From NCBI RefSeq assembly GCF_047495875.1, contig NC_092468.1:2456187-2520186 (forward strand): a stretch of 64,000 bases of DNA, given 5' to 3'. Within the stretch, counting starts at the first letter, position 1; the number at the start of each line of letters is the position of its first letter. The translations under genes and the position numbers were made by a program. The notes beneath the pieces are model-generated. The model saw nothing but the letters and a program-made list of their open reading frames with translations. It searched no databases and was not told where the DNA came from. The DNA is from Pithys albifrons albifrons (taxonomy: Eukaryota > Chordata > Aves > Passeriformes > Thamnophilidae). Shown piece by piece: positions 35,979-46,719 of the stretch.

Positions 35979-36004
35979 TGGGGCAGCTGAAATGACGTAT
36001 TGCC

Positions 36005-36389
36005 TGGAGCTGTGCCAGGGCAGGGACAGCACCCAGGGAATGGCTGGAGCTGTGTCAGGGCAGGGACAGCACCCAGGGAATGGCTGGAGCTGTGTCAGGG
36101 CAGGGACAGCACCCAGGGAATGGCTGGAGCTGTGTCAGGGCAGGGACAGGGCACAGGGAATGGCTGGAGCTGTCAGGGCAGGGACAGCACCCAGGTAATG
36201 GCTGGAGCTGTGCCAGGGCAGGGACAGCACCCAGGGAATGGCTGGAGCTGTGTCAGGGCAGGGACAGCACCCAGGGAATGGCTGGAGCTGTGTCAGGGCA
36301 GGGACAGGGCACAGGGAATGGCTGGAGCTGTGCCAGGGCAGGGACAGCACCCAGGGAATGGCTGGAGCTGTGTCAGGGCAGGGACAGGT
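36005..36389 (+). repeat. 40-bp tandem array within CR1, 10 copies
   Basis: The unit spans ggctggagctgtgtcagggc and agggacagcacccagggaat. The spacing is 40 bp except one 36-bp unit near 36165 that lacks one tgtg. One unit corresponds to the single-copy segment at about 17970-18012 in the unexpanded CR1. Variant gacagggcacaggg units mark internal structure. Confidence 0.95.
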
Positions 36390-36516
36390 TGGATCTCAGC
36401 AAAAGGCTCTTCCCCCAGAGGGTGGTGGGCACTGACCAGGCTCCCCAGGGCAGTGGGCACAGCCCCAAGGCTGCCAGAGCTCCAGGAGGGTTTGGATGAT
36501 GCTCTGGGGCACAGGA

Positions 36517-36622
36517 TGTTATGGGTTCACTAGGTGGGCCTAGATTTGGGCTCTGAAGTTTGGACTAGGCTTTTCTCTCTGTGCTTGGGGGGGTTGGCAG
36601 TTGCTTATCTCAAACCAAGACA
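36517..36622 (+). mobile_element. Shrunken solo LTR of the 29.6-kb element family, nested in CR1
   Basis: It begins tgttatgggttcactaggtg and ends tatctcaaaccaagaca, matching the first ~55 and last ~55 bp of the 628-bp LTR. The middle ~520 bp is missing, and the junction lies in a shared aggc, a microhomology deletion. Flanks cagga (36512-36516) and caggg (36623-36627) are a 5-bp target duplication with one change, and removing the insert restores the CR1 word cacagggtgtg. It is therefore a true insertion that later shrank. Confidence 0.88.
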
Positions 36623-36725
36623 CAGGGTGTGACTGTTGGGGCTGGTCCTGTGCAGGGCTGAGAGTTGGACTTGAGGATCCTTGTAGGTCCCTTCCAGCTC
36701 AGCACATTCTAGGATTCTGTGATAG

Positions 36726-36954
36726 AACCTGGTCTGGACCCTCCTCCTCTCTCCAGAAAACCCACATGTCATTCCTTCAGAGATGTCATTTCTTCAAGCT
36801 GTGGGCTTGGGGGCTTCAAGCACTTCCTCAAGGAAAAAAAAAAGGTTGTTTTCCCCAATGCTGAGTCAGTCAGGTCTTAGTTTCCTCCCCTCCCCATTTC
36901 CCTCAGGGGTTTGAGCCAGGCCCTCCTGGAGCTGCTGAATCCCCCAGCCAGGGC
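36726..36954. other. Unrecognised sequence
   Basis: Includes an A-run at about 36834-36843. No gene. Confidence 0.4.
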
Positions 36955-37830
36955 AGACGTCACGACGTGGTGCAACATAAAGTTTTTATGGGAGCAGGTT
37001 GGGAATGAGGTGCATAACTCAGCGGAGCTGGTGCCACCTGTGAGTAATGCTCCCATTCCACACTCCTGTGGATAAAACCTTTATGGCCCAGCGCAGCTCC
37101 CGCTATTGCATCTAATATATGCACCACCATAATGACGAGCACTGAAAACCTGCTTTTTTAACCTCTTTTCTCCCCCTCTCACCCCCCCCTTCCTCCTTCC
37201 CACCCTTAAATACCCCTCTCTGCTCCGTGGTGTTCCACTTCTGCTTCGTCAACTACCTGGGGAAGCCACTCCATTGATATTCCGGACAAGGTTTTGATTT
37301 GGGGGAGTTAAAAAAAAAAAAAAAAGAAAAAAAAAAAGCCACACCACAGAGTCACAGAGTGAGCGGCATAATTTAAAAATCAAAGAAATTCATTTCAGTA
37401 GTAAAAGGTTAACAGCCTTTAGGAGGAACACTTTTTAATCACCCACGTCTAGACTCTATCACTGGAATCACCGGCAGCAGGAGTGAAATATGGCTGAGCC
37501 CCCGTCACCAAACAGCACCTAAAGACTGTTGTATTTAATCATGTCTGTGCACTAGTTATGGATTTTCATTATGATTCCCGATGCTGTTGCGCTGTGTAAA
37601 ATATTAATATCCATAGTAATGATGCATGAAGCTTGGAGTGTAATTTCTTCACTCTCCTTGTCTGATATTAAATTGTTACCACTTTATCATTTGTGTAGAA
37701 CTGCACGTTTCAATTAATCTTTCCGTATCAGCAGCCCTGATTAATATAGATCATGATTCATAAGCTTATCGTCACTATAGTTTTAACAGATCATTTATAA
37801 AGATCTTAAATTTCAGGGCCTGGGAGGCGC
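36955..37830. other. Candidate conserved non-coding region
   Basis: The most enhancer-like DNA in the window. Non-repeat sequence holds a CRE-like gacgtcacgacg at 36956 and many homeodomain, POU and bHLH-like words (ctattgcatctaatatatgc, gtgtaaaatattaatatcc, tgattaatatagatcatgat). It has very few C/G runs and no coding frames. A poly(A) tract at 37311-37337 splits it. Two blocks, 36955-37140 and 37340-37830, are the best candidates for cross-species conservation. Not verified by alignment. Confidence 0.42.
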
Positions 37831-38089
37831 AGCCACTCCGTCCAAGGCTTTTCTCACTCCTTGCTCCAGCAGGTTGCTCCATTCACACAACTAATTCTGG
37901 GAAAGAAAATTAGCCAGATAAAAATACCTCCTTGGGTTTTTTTTTTAATTTTTTTCTAACTTCCCTCAGAGCTGCCCGGGAACTTCTGCTGTGTTTGCCT
38001 TGTTGAGGAGGAGGTGTGTGAGTGCAGCTGCTCATCAGCTTTGGCTGCCCTTGGCTCATCCCCTGGGAATTCACAGGGGGTTTCAGAGA

Positions 38090-38230
38090 ATTATGGAATG
38101 GGTTGGGTTGGAAAGGATCATAAAGATTATCTTGTACCCCTCCCTGTCATGGGCAGGGACACCATTCACCTGATCAGGTTGCTCCAGGTTGCTCTTCAAC
38201 ACTTCCAGAGATGGGGCAGCTCTTGATAAT
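38090..38230 (-). mobile_element. CR1 3' fragment
   Basis: Inverted tail (attatggaatgggttgggtt, ggaaaggatcataaagatta) followed by atgggcagggacaccattca and cacttccagagatggggcag. It is diverged. Confidence 0.75.
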
Positions 38231-38334
38231 TACTGACCTTCTCCATCTCCATGTGATGGCTGATTTTGGTGCTATGAAACTGTGCTGGAAGGCACATGCC
38301 ACAGTCATGGGCTGGAAAATCACCAAGATGATCA

Positions 38335-38969
38335 CAGAATCACAGAGTCTGCCAAGCTGGAAGGGACCCACAAGGATCAGCGAGTCCAACCCTCAGCCCT
38401 GCACAGGACCAGCCCCAACACTCACACCCTGTGCCCCAGAGCATCATCCAAACCCTCCTGGAGCTCTGGCAGCCTTGAGGCTGTGCCCACTGCCCTGGGG
38501 AGCCTGGTCAGTGCCCACCACCCTCTGGGGGAAGAATCTTTTGCTGAGATCCAACCTGACCCTGCCCTGACACAGCTCCAGCCATTCCCTGGGTGCTGTC
38601 CCTGCCCTGGCACAGCTCCAGCCATTCCCTGGGTGCTGTCCCTGCCCTGACACAGCTCCAGCCATTCCCTGTGCCCTGTCCCTTCCCTGACACAGCTCCA
38701 GCCATTCCCTGGGTGCTGTCCCTGGCCTGACACAACTCCAGCCATTCCCTGGGTGCTGTCCCTGCCCTGGCACAGCTCCAGCCATTCCCTGGGTGCTGTC
38801 CCTGCCCTGGCACAACTCCAGCCATTCCCTGGGTATTGTCCCTGCCCTGGCACAGCTCCAGCCATTCCCTGGGTGCTGTCCCTGCCCTGACACAGCTCCA
38901 GCCATTCCCTGGGTGCTGTCCCTGTCCTGACACAGCTCCAGCCATTCCCTGGGTGCTGTCCCTGGTGCA
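38335..38969 (-). mobile_element. CR1 LINE with 40-bp array at its 5' edge, second locus
   Basis: Minus-strand CR1 of the same subfamily as 17.4 and 36.0 kb. The tail is at 38335 (agaatcacagagtctgccaa, gggacccacaaggatcagcg), then the inverted gctctggcagccttgaggct and agcctggtcagtgcccacca blocks. The 40-bp array occupies 38570-38969 and again CR1 homology ends at the array (ctggtgcactttctt follows). It is inverted relative to the 36-kb copy, 2.3 kb away. Confidence 0.9.
38570..38969 (-). repeat. 40-bp tandem array within CR1, 10 copies
   Basis: Units with cacagctccagccattccct and gggtgctgtccctgccc start at 38571, 38611, 38651 and so on at an exact 40-bp period. It is the reverse complement of the unit at 36.0 kb and shows the same variant (gtgccctgtcccttccc). 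Copy number equals that of the other locus. Confidence 0.95.
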
Positions 38970-40040
38970 CTTTCTTCTAGCTAGAAAGACTTCTTTTCAC
39001 TTCACCCCTTGCCAAAACCTTTCCAAAATCACAGAGAGCCAAATTCTACCTTTGCATGAAGCAGTGACCTCCTGGCCAGCACCAGCCTTTCTTGTCCATG
39101 TTATCCCAGATCCAGGGGAGGGACTTACTGCTCTGGGGCTCCTCCAAGGCAACTGTCTTAGAGCTGGGAAATGATGCCCACCACCAACCCACCCTGAGCT
39201 CCCCACAGAGAGGTCTGCTCTTCCCCAAAGTGCAGGAACACCAGGTCTCCTCAGGCAAGATGCTCTCCTGGAGCCACAGCTCCTGGCACAGATGTTTGCC
39301 TGGAAAATGAATGGCAAAAAGGCAGGAGCTGCTGCTCAGCTGGGATGAACAGACAACATCTCCCATTCAGGCGCTTTCAGGACACTCTTATAATCGTGGT
39401 AATGAAGAACAGCAACTGATTAGTCATTTTTTAGTGGATAGAGTTGGAAAAGGCGCATTAGATAGTTTAAAAAATCCATCAAAGGTCCCTGTCTAGCTTT
39501 CTGTACATTCTCCAGGGCTTTGTCAAGTGATCTTAAGTGTCTCAAATAATGGCAAGACTCATGAGACTATTTAAAATCCTAACAGGTGATTTTTTTTTTC
39601 TCCCCCTACTTACATATTTTCTTTCCTGAAAGTCCCAGAATTCCTCATCATAACCCTCAGTTCTGGTCTGCAGCAGGACATGGGGTTAACAAGGAGGGGC
39701 AGCCCTGGAAATCCCAGCGGGAGCCAGACAGGAGCCAGAGCAGTCAGGCACCGAGCTGGGAAGAGAAGTGGCACGGAAAAGCTGGGAATTAACAAATCTC
39801 TGCCACTTCCCTCCTCACCTCTGTGTCCATGACACCACTGGGGTGAACCTGCCAAGCACAACTCCGAGGAATCCCTCTCCCTTCAGAGCAGGATGCTGGT
39901 GGGTTCATCCTCCTTCTTCTTCCTGCCCCTGAGCCGAAACAGGGCGATGTTTTCTTAACCTCCACCACTCCCTAACTAACCAGAGGGAAGGGAAAATCCC
40001 TGGGAAGTACACATCCCTATCTGAAATCTATACAGCAAGA
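38970..40040. other. Unique sequence, small possible conserved block
   Basis: No gene. About 39375-39490 is AT-rich unique DNA (cttataatcgtggtaatgaa, gattagtcattttttagtgg) of enhancer-like composition. A T-run lies at about 39589-39599. Confidence 0.35.
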
Positions 40041-40350
40041 CAGATCTAGCTGGGGCAGTCTTTAGGGCATCTATACATTCTGAGGCTACAGTGAAATACA
40101 GCCTGAAATTTGTCTCCCAAGATGAGATAATGGAGCTGCGTTAACAGCTGCAACTGTCACTTCCAAGTGAAGGAGTGGGCATTGTGTTGAGTACATTTGC
40201 AGGGCAATTTTCCAGTTGGAATAAAAGCCTTTCCGAGGTGAATTTTGCTCAGGTTTTATCCATCTATCTGAGGTTATTTTTATATATATATTATACAAAT
40301 ATTGACTGGTTCTGAGGGCAATAGAGGTAAAATATTGCACTAGGAAAGAA
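40041..40350. other. Candidate conserved non-coding element
   Basis: Non-repetitive, AT-rich, with E-box cagctg words (gttaacagctgcaactgtc) and an AT stretch ttttatatatatattataca. No frame. Composition-based impression only. Confidence 0.3.
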
Positions 40351-40919
40351 AATAGTTCCCAAGTCTCTCCCTATATATTTTGGCCTCAGCTAAAGGCTCA
40401 GGGCAATATATGCCATTTTTCCCCTCAGGGCACGAAATTTTACTGCTCTGGCTTCTTAGCTATTTTATTATCCCTTTGTATGTTTGTATAGAGGGAAGAG
40501 ATAGGGCAGTGCTGGGCTTGGAGTTGCTGCACAAAATGTGCTTGGGAAGAATTTCCTGTGAAACGGGAATTTGCATTGCCAGGATCTGTGTTTTAAAAGC
40601 CCTGTGTAAAATACAGATAAATGCCCTTCACCGTGAGGGTTTTTTTTTTTTTCCCTCTCCAAAAATAAATACAATATAATAAATTCTCCCCATTATTCAT
40701 GATGGGAGTTCCAGCAGCAATCAGGGCTCTGCTGCACCAAGCTCTCCCAATACATTTTAGGTAGCTTTAGGTAGCAGGCAATTTATGCATGGAGAGAAAG
40801 CTGTGCTGCTTTAAGGAGATCCAGACTTTTAGTGGCAGCAATAGAAACTCCTGCCACATCCACCTTTGCACACCCACCGAGCTGAGAATGTGGAGAGGTC
40901 AGTGCCTCAACCCCTTTAG

Positions 40920-41450
40920 ATCCCCAGTGAGGGCAAAGAAAGAGTCTCCTTTCCAAATTTGCCCCAAACCTTTGGGAACCCCTTTCCCTGGATGAGCTTC
41001 AAAGTGCCAGTGGAGAGCTTGGGGATGTCAGTGAGGGCAAAGAATGAGTCTCCTTTCCAAATTTGCCCCAAACCTTTGGGAACCCCTTTCTCTGGATCAG
41101 CTGCAAAGTGCCCATGGAGAGCTTGGGGGTGTCAGTGAGGGCAAAGAATGAGTCTCCTTTCCAAATTTGCCCCAAACCTTTGGGAACCCCTTTCCCTGGA
41201 TGAGCTTCAAAGTGCCAGTGGAGAGCTTGGGGGTCTCAGTGAGGGCAAAGAAAGAGTCTCCTTTCCAAATTTGCCCCAAACCTTTGGGAACCCCTTTCCT
41301 TGGATGAGCTTCAAAGTGCCAGTGGAGAGCTTGGGGGTCTCAGTGAGGGCAAAGAATGAGTCTCCTTTCCAAATTTGCCCCAAACCTTTGGGAACCCCTT
41401 TCTCTGGATCAGCTGCAAAGTGCCCATGGAGAGCTTGGGGGTGTCAGTGA
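40920..41450. repeat. 104-bp tandem array, 5 copies
   Basis: The start gtgagggcaaagaa recurs at 40927, 41031, 41135, 41239 and 41343, exactly 104 bp apart. The next start, at 41447, diverges after gtgagggc. Two subtypes occur: tggatgagcttcaaagtgcc with agtgg, and tggatcagctgcaaagtgcc with catgg. Their order is A, B, A, A, B. Confidence 0.96.
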
Positions 41451-41864
41451 GGGCTGGTGACCAAGGAGGGAGGATTTATCTGAGGGTTTGGGCTTGGGAA
41501 TGAGCAGGACAATGTCCAGCTGTGGGCTCTGGGCTTCACCAAGGACATTGTGTAACTGCAGAGGACACCAAGGCATCAGAGTGGCTCAGGGGCTGAGGGA
41601 CAAGAGCTGATGGTGAAAAGCTTGGGAAACTTCACTCCTTCAGAGCATCAGAAAGAGAAGGGAGAGCTCAGGCCTTGAGCGGGGACCTTCCTGCTGAAGA
41701 ACAGGGCAAGGCTGAAAGGCCAGTGAGTGGAGACAACCTAAATTCAAGCAGGAAATTAACCTGTGCTGGGATCTGGGGTGAGCAATGGTGGCATTTTGCT
41801 TCTTCACTGCTGGCAAGTCAAGATGCACTTGCTCCTCTGCCTCGTGTGACTGGACAAACTATCA

Positions 41865-41951
41865 GTGGGAGGAAAACCAAAGGTCTGGTCTGGGTCTTCC
41901 CCATGGACTGGGAGGAAAACCAAAGGTCCGGTCTGGGTCTTCCCCATGGAC
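41865..41951. repeat. 43-bp direct duplication
   Basis: Two adjacent copies of a segment with gggaggaaaaccaaaggtc and tgggtcttccccatggac, differing at one or two bases. Confidence 0.85.
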
Positions 41952-42815
41952 CTGTTTAAGACCCTTCATGTCTGCTATGGCCTCAGAGGAGGCACCTGCC
42001 CTGGGGACCCAACTCTCAGGCACAGCAAACGCATTTCCCACCAAAGCCAACCTGCAGAGCTGCCCCAGGTGAGATCCAGCCACCCAAACGTTGTCCCCAG
42101 AGAGGTGGCAGCGATCCCCCAGCAGTCCCAGTTCCTGAGCAGTCAGAGAGAATCGGGAGAGGAAACAAATCACCGGTGGCACCTATAGCCACATGCAGAA
42201 ATTAGAGAGTCTGACTATAAGGTCACAATAAATCAGTGCACTGACAAGGAGATCTACCCTTTGTCCAGGGTAGAAGATTTATCTCTGACCCCAGGCAGGG
42301 GCATTTCTTCCTTGATTTGTTAAATGCTGAGCAGAAAATGGAGCAAGATCCAAAGCTTGATGAGGACCTGATTGCAAATGCTCGTGCCCAACCCCACAGA
42401 CATGCACAAACTCACTCCCAGGATGCTGGATTATGTTGGAAGGGGGTCTCTACTTTTCCTCTCCGTGATGGACCAGCTTTTGCAGACCTGATTACGTGGT
42501 TTGTTTTCCTGATGATATTTTAATCAGAGGGCTCTCTCTCGCCCCCAAGATGCCAGTCAGTGCTGGGGAAGAGCTGGAGTGCTGTCAGCAAACAGGATGG
42601 GCGGGTGCCAGAGGGAATCATGGCACATCCCAGGGCTGCAGGACCGGGAGAGGCCGTGCTGGGGTGCAGGAGGAATTAAGACACCAAAAGGAAAAGGGAT
42701 TTGGGAATATGGGTTGAAACCCCAGGGGTTTTTTAGAAAAGTCTCTCGGGCCCAGGGCTGAAATTCAGCATGGTCAGGAGCGAATGGATTTTGCACGAGG
42801 AAAGGATTGCACCAC
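41952..42815. other. Unrecognised intergenic sequence
   Basis: No gene or interspersed repeat identified before the 27-bp array. Confidence 0.4.
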
Positions 42816-42819
42816 TGAT

Positions 42820-44590
42820 TTCCATGGATGCCTGGAGCATCCAGGTTTCCATGCATGGCTGGAGCATCCTGGTTTCCATACATGGCTGGAGCATCCTGGT
42901 TTCCATGGATGGCTTAAGCATCCAGGTTTCCATGCATGGCTGGAGCATCCTGGTTCCCATGCATGGCTGGTGCATCCTGGTTTCCATGGATGGCTGGAGC
43001 ATCCTGGTTTCCATGGATGGCTTAAGCATCCAGGTTTCCTTGCATGGCTGGAGCATCCTGGTTTCCATGGATTTCTGGAGTATCCTGGTTTCCATGCATG
43101 GCTGGAGCATGGCTAGTGCATCCTGGTTTCCATGGTTGGCTGGAGCATCCTAGTTTCCATGCATTTCTGGAGCATCCTGGTTTCCATGGATTTCTGGAGC
43201 ATCCTGGTTTCCATGCATGGCTGGTGCATCCTGGTTTCCATGCATTTCTGGAGCATCCTGGTTTCCATGCATGGCTGGAGCATCCTGGTTTCCATGCAGG
43301 GCTGGAGCATCCTGGTTTCCATGCATGGCTGGAGCATCCTGGTTTCCATGCATTTCTGGAGCATTCTGGTTTCCATACATGGCTGGAGCATCCTGGTTTC
43401 CATGCATGGCTTAAGCATCCTGGTTTCCATGCATTTCTGGAGCATCCTGGTTTCCATGCAGGGCTGGAGCATCCTGGTTTCCATGCATGGCTGGAGCATC
43501 CTGGTTTCCATGCAAGGCTGGAGCATCCTGGTTTCCATGCATTTCTGGAGCATCCTGGTTTTCATGTATGGCTGGAGCATCCTGGTTTCCATACATGGCT
43601 GGAGCATCCTAGTTTCCATGCATTTCTGGAGCATCCTGGTTTCCATGCATGGCTGGAGCATCCTGGTTTCCTTGCATGGCTGGAGCATCCTGGTTTCCAT
43701 GCATTTCTGGAGCATCCTGGTTTCCATGCATTTCTGGAGCATCCTGGTTTCCATGTATGGCTGGAGCATCCTGGTTTCCTTGCATGGCTGGAGCATCCTG
43801 GTTTCCATGCATGGCTGGAGCATCCTGGTTTCCATGCATGGCTGGAGCATCCTGGTTCCCATGCATGGCTGGTGCATCCTGGTTTCCATGGATGGTTGGA
43901 GCATCCTGGTTTCCATACATGGCTTAAGCATCCAGGTTTCCTTGCATGGCTGGAGCATCCTGGTTTCCATGGATTTCTGGAGTATCCTGGTTTCCATGCA
44001 TGGCTGGAGCATGGCTAGTGCATCCTGGTTTCCACACATGGCTGGAGCATCCTGGTTTCCATGCATGGCTGAAGCATCCTGGTTTCCTTGCATGGCTGGA
44101 GCATCCTGGTTTCCATGGATTTCTGGAGCATCCTGGTTTCCATGCATGGCTGGAGCATCCTGGTTTCCATGCATGGCTGGAGCATCCTGGTTTCCATGCA
44201 TGGCTAGTGCATCCAGGTTTCCATGCATTTCTGGAGCATCCTAGTTTCCATGCATTTCTGGAGCATCCTGGTTTCCATGCATGGCTGGGGCATCCTGGTT
44301 TCCATGCATGGCTGGAGCATCCTGGTTTCCATGCATGGCTGCAGCATCCTGGTTTCCATGCATTTCTGGAGCATTCTGGTTTCCATACATGGCTGGAGCA
44401 TCCTGGTTTCCATGCATGGTTGGAGCATCCTGGTTTCCATGGATGGCTGGAGCATCCTGGTTTCCATGCATGGCTGGAGCATCCTGGTTTCCTTGCATGA
44501 CTGCAGCATCCTGGTTTCCATGCATGGCTGGTGCATCCAGGTTTCCATGCATGGTTGGAGCATCCTGGTTTCCATACATGGCTGGACAGG
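42820..44590. repeat. 27-bp minisatellite, about 65 copies
   Basis: The consensus joins ggctggagcatcctgg and tttccatgcat. Each typical unit contains the perfect palindrome ccatgcatgg. Variants include catttctggag, atggatggc, ggcttaag, aggtttcc and a shortened ctggagcatggctagtg junction. Since 27 is a multiple of three and stop-free in several frames, both strands show long repetitive frames (HPGFHAWLE-type and METRMLQPC-type). These are unit translations, not protein evidence. A higher-order duplication of 901 bp lies inside. Confidence 0.97.
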
Positions 44591-44599
44591 TGGAGATGA

Positions 44600-45040
44600 G
44601 CAAGTGACCTTGGTTGAGACCTGCAACCAGGAGAGAGGAAAACTGCAGGAACACTGACAACACCTGAGCTCTGCCTGCTCCAGGACCAAGCACGATGACC
44701 TGTTCAACCACAAGGTCTGCACTGTCCTCTGTGCCACCTCCATCCGGAGGGACCAGCCAGCTCCGGAAACACCTTCAGCCCAAACCAGCAAACAGTATTT
44801 CCTCCCTCTCCTCCACAGATAACACCCACAGATGGTCCAGGTCCACTTGTAACAGGTTTTGCACACAGTTTAGAGCAGCCTGAGCTCCCTTGCCTAAAGC
44901 AGGTCCCTGTTGCCACCCCACCCACACTATAGCTCGAAACACTGGCAGCAGCAATGGGAGAAACAGGAAAGAATCCCTGACATGCATCTTGGCATTGCTT
45001 TTCAAGCCTTAAACTACCAACTTTCCATTTTTTTTGCATC
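44600..45040. other. Unrecognised intergenic sequence
   Basis: Unique sequence after the 27-bp array. No gene or repeat recognised. Confidence 0.4.
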
Positions 45041-45450
45041 TCTGACCACTAAATTATTCCCTTAACTGACTGTTGTCACGATTTGAGGAACTCTCGGATT
45101 TGAACTTTTGCATTATAAATGCAAACATGGCCGTAAATCTCACAGTAAAAACTTAGCATGAGGAGCCTGAATAATCAGAAACAGTAAATATTTTGCCCTG
45201 GCAGTGGTTCATAGGGGACAAATTAGCATTTCGCTTCGGTTTGGCCCAAATGTGTTTTGATTTCCTTGGAGGTTGTTGAGGGTTTGTTTTTTTTTTGGTT
45301 CGGTCTCCTGTAATATAAATAATAATGTAGCCAGATGCTTGGTACATAAACACATGGCTGATGAGCAAAGGGATGTGAGAGATAATGTTCATCATCTTTA
45401 AAGCACTGGGAAACAAGGCTACTGTTTTTAAACTGCAAAAAATTTGTGGC
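45041..45450. other. Candidate conserved non-coding element
   Basis: AT-rich non-repeat sequence with octamer-like tgcattataaatgcaaac and TAAT words (ctgtaatataaataataatg), interrupted by a T-run at about 45287-45296. No frame. Composition-based. Confidence 0.32.
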
Positions 45451-45719
45451 ATAAACCAAATGTCAATACCCAGGCAGGATCCCAGCCTGTCAGTGGTGAT
45501 GGGAATGGCAAAGAACGATGGTGTAATTTGGGTTTTCAGACACAATTTTGTCCTTTCTGCATGTGAGTTTCCAAACATTGTAGAGGTCTCCAGTTTTCAG
45601 GAGAGGGCTGGAACACGGTGGTGGGATTATGTCATGAGGAAAACCAGTGATTGTCCAAAATCTGCACAAGTGAGAGCAGGATCTGGCTCATGTTTTAATT
45701 CCTTTTTGCACCTTCCTGA

Positions 45720-45816
45720 CATCCGATCCTGTCAGATCTCGGAAGCTCAGCAGGGTCAGCCCCGGATTAGTACTTGGATGGGAGACCTCCTGGGAAATGC
45801 CGGGGGCTGTAGGTTC
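45720..45816 (+). pseudogene. 5S rRNA-like module 1
   Basis: It matches the middle and 3' parts of vertebrate 5S rRNA: gatctcggaagctcagcagg (A-box region, 45736-45755), attagtacttggatgggaga with cctcc (C-box region), and the end gctgtaggttct. The 5' ~25 bases of 5S are missing or reduced, and no T-run terminator follows. Both elements of the type 1 RNA polymerase III promoter remain recognisable. Confidence 0.82.
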
Positions 45817-46007
45817 TAGTCCTGAGGACTTCACTGGCACTGTCCAAGCTCGCTCGGCCGTGGCAGATGAACCTCAGGACTGAAACGGTGGGGCCAGTTC
45901 AGCGCACGCTGAGCCTCACCTAAAATCCACTGCACAGGCTGGAAGGGCACACCCACATGGGGACAGCCCTTCCCAAATCTGATGGCAGTTAAATGCCTCC
46001 CGTGGGC

Positions 46008-46080
46008 GGTCCCGTGGCGTAATGGTGAGCACTCCGGACTCTGACCACCAGGTCGTGAGTTCGAGTCTCAGTGGAGACCA
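46008..46080 (+). pseudogene. tRNA-Gln(CTG)-like module 1
   Basis: 73 nt, with A-box-like tggcgtaatggtgagc, anticodon-loop context actctga (CTG in the Gln position) and B-box-like gagttcgagtct. The 5' acceptor half, ggtcccg, pairs imperfectly with the 3' ggagacc, and the anticodon stem is broken, so it is not a functional tRNA. The 85-nt insert 46002-46086 is flanked by 17-bp direct repeats, gcagttaaatgcctccc at 45985 and gcagttcaatgactccc at 46087, as expected for a retroposed copy. Confidence 0.78.
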
Positions 46081-46104
46081 TACCGGGCAGTTCAATGACT
46101 CCCT

Positions 46105-46172
46105 GACATCCAATCCCATCAGATCTCGGAAGCTCAGCAGGGTCAGTCCCGGTTAGTACCGGGTGCTGTGAC
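46105..46172 (+). pseudogene. 5S rRNA-like module 2, internally deleted
   Basis: Keeps agatctcggaagctcagcag and ggttagtaccgggtgctgtg. It lacks the cttggatgggagacc segment, so the C box is gone. Confidence 0.8.
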
Positions 46173-46357
46173 AGTCCTGAGGACTTCACTGGCACCGTCC
46201 AAGCTCGCTCAGCCGTGGCAGATGAACCTCAGGACTGAAACGGTGGGGCCAGTTCTGCGCACGCTGAGCCTCACCTAAAATCCACTGTGCAGGCTGGAAG
46301 GGCCCACCCACGTGGGGACAGCCCTTCCCAAATCTGATGGCAGTTAAATGCCTCCCT

Positions 46358-46455
46358 GCCATCCGATCCCATCAGATCTCGGAAGCTCAGCAGGGTCAGC
46401 CCCGGTTAGTACTTGGATGGGAGACCTCCTGGGAAATGCCGGGTGCTGTAGGTTC
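46358..46455 (+). pseudogene. 5S rRNA-like module 3
   Basis: Full-type module with ggttagtacttggatgggag and ccgggtgctgtaggttct. It is closest to functional 5S rRNA of the five. Upstream gcctccctgcc could be a shortened 5S 5' end. Confidence 0.82.
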
Positions 46456-46646
46456 TAGTCCTGAGGACTTCACTGGCACCGTCCAAGCTCGCTCGGCCGT
46501 GGCAGATGAACCTCAGGACTGAAACGGTGGGGCCAGTTCTGCGCACGCTGAGCCTCACCTGAAATCCACTGTGCAGGCTGGAAGGGCACACCCACGTGGG
46601 GACAGCCCTGCCCAAATCTGATGGCAGTTAAATGCCTCCCGTGGGC

Positions 46647-46719
46647 GGTCCCGTGGCGTAATGGTGAGCACTCCGGACTCTGACCACCAGGTCGTGAGTT
46701 CGAGTCTCAGTGGAGACCG
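46647..46719 (+). pseudogene. tRNA-Gln(CTG)-like module 2
   Basis: Identical by eye to module 1 up to the last base. The 85-nt insert 46641-46725 is again flanked by gcagttaaatgcctccc (46624) and gcagttcaatgcctccc (46726). It lies 639 bp from module 1, so the two arose by tandem duplication of one insertion. Confidence 0.78.

Larger units (their letters stand above)
36005..36725 (+). mobile_element. CR1 LINE with 40-bp array at its 5' edge and a nested LTR remnant
   Basis: Plus-strand CR1 3' part: 36005-36389 is the array, then gttggatctcagcaaaaggc, gtggtgggcactgaccaggc and gctgccagagctccaggagg. The tail is interrupted at 36517-36622 by an LTR remnant and resumes with gggtgtgactgttggggctg, gagttggacttgaggatcct and ttctaggattctgtg. 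Upstream of the array CR1 homology ends, so the array forms the 5' boundary. Confidence 0.88.

Noticed and set aside
43113..44244. 370-residue frames on both strands in the 27-bp array
   Set aside because: Simultaneous open frames on opposite strands follow from a 27-bp stop-free repeat, not from coding selection.
46008..46080. Functional tRNA-Gln gene
   Set aside because: The anticodon stem does not pair, the acceptor stem has mismatches and an extra base, and no T-run terminator follows.
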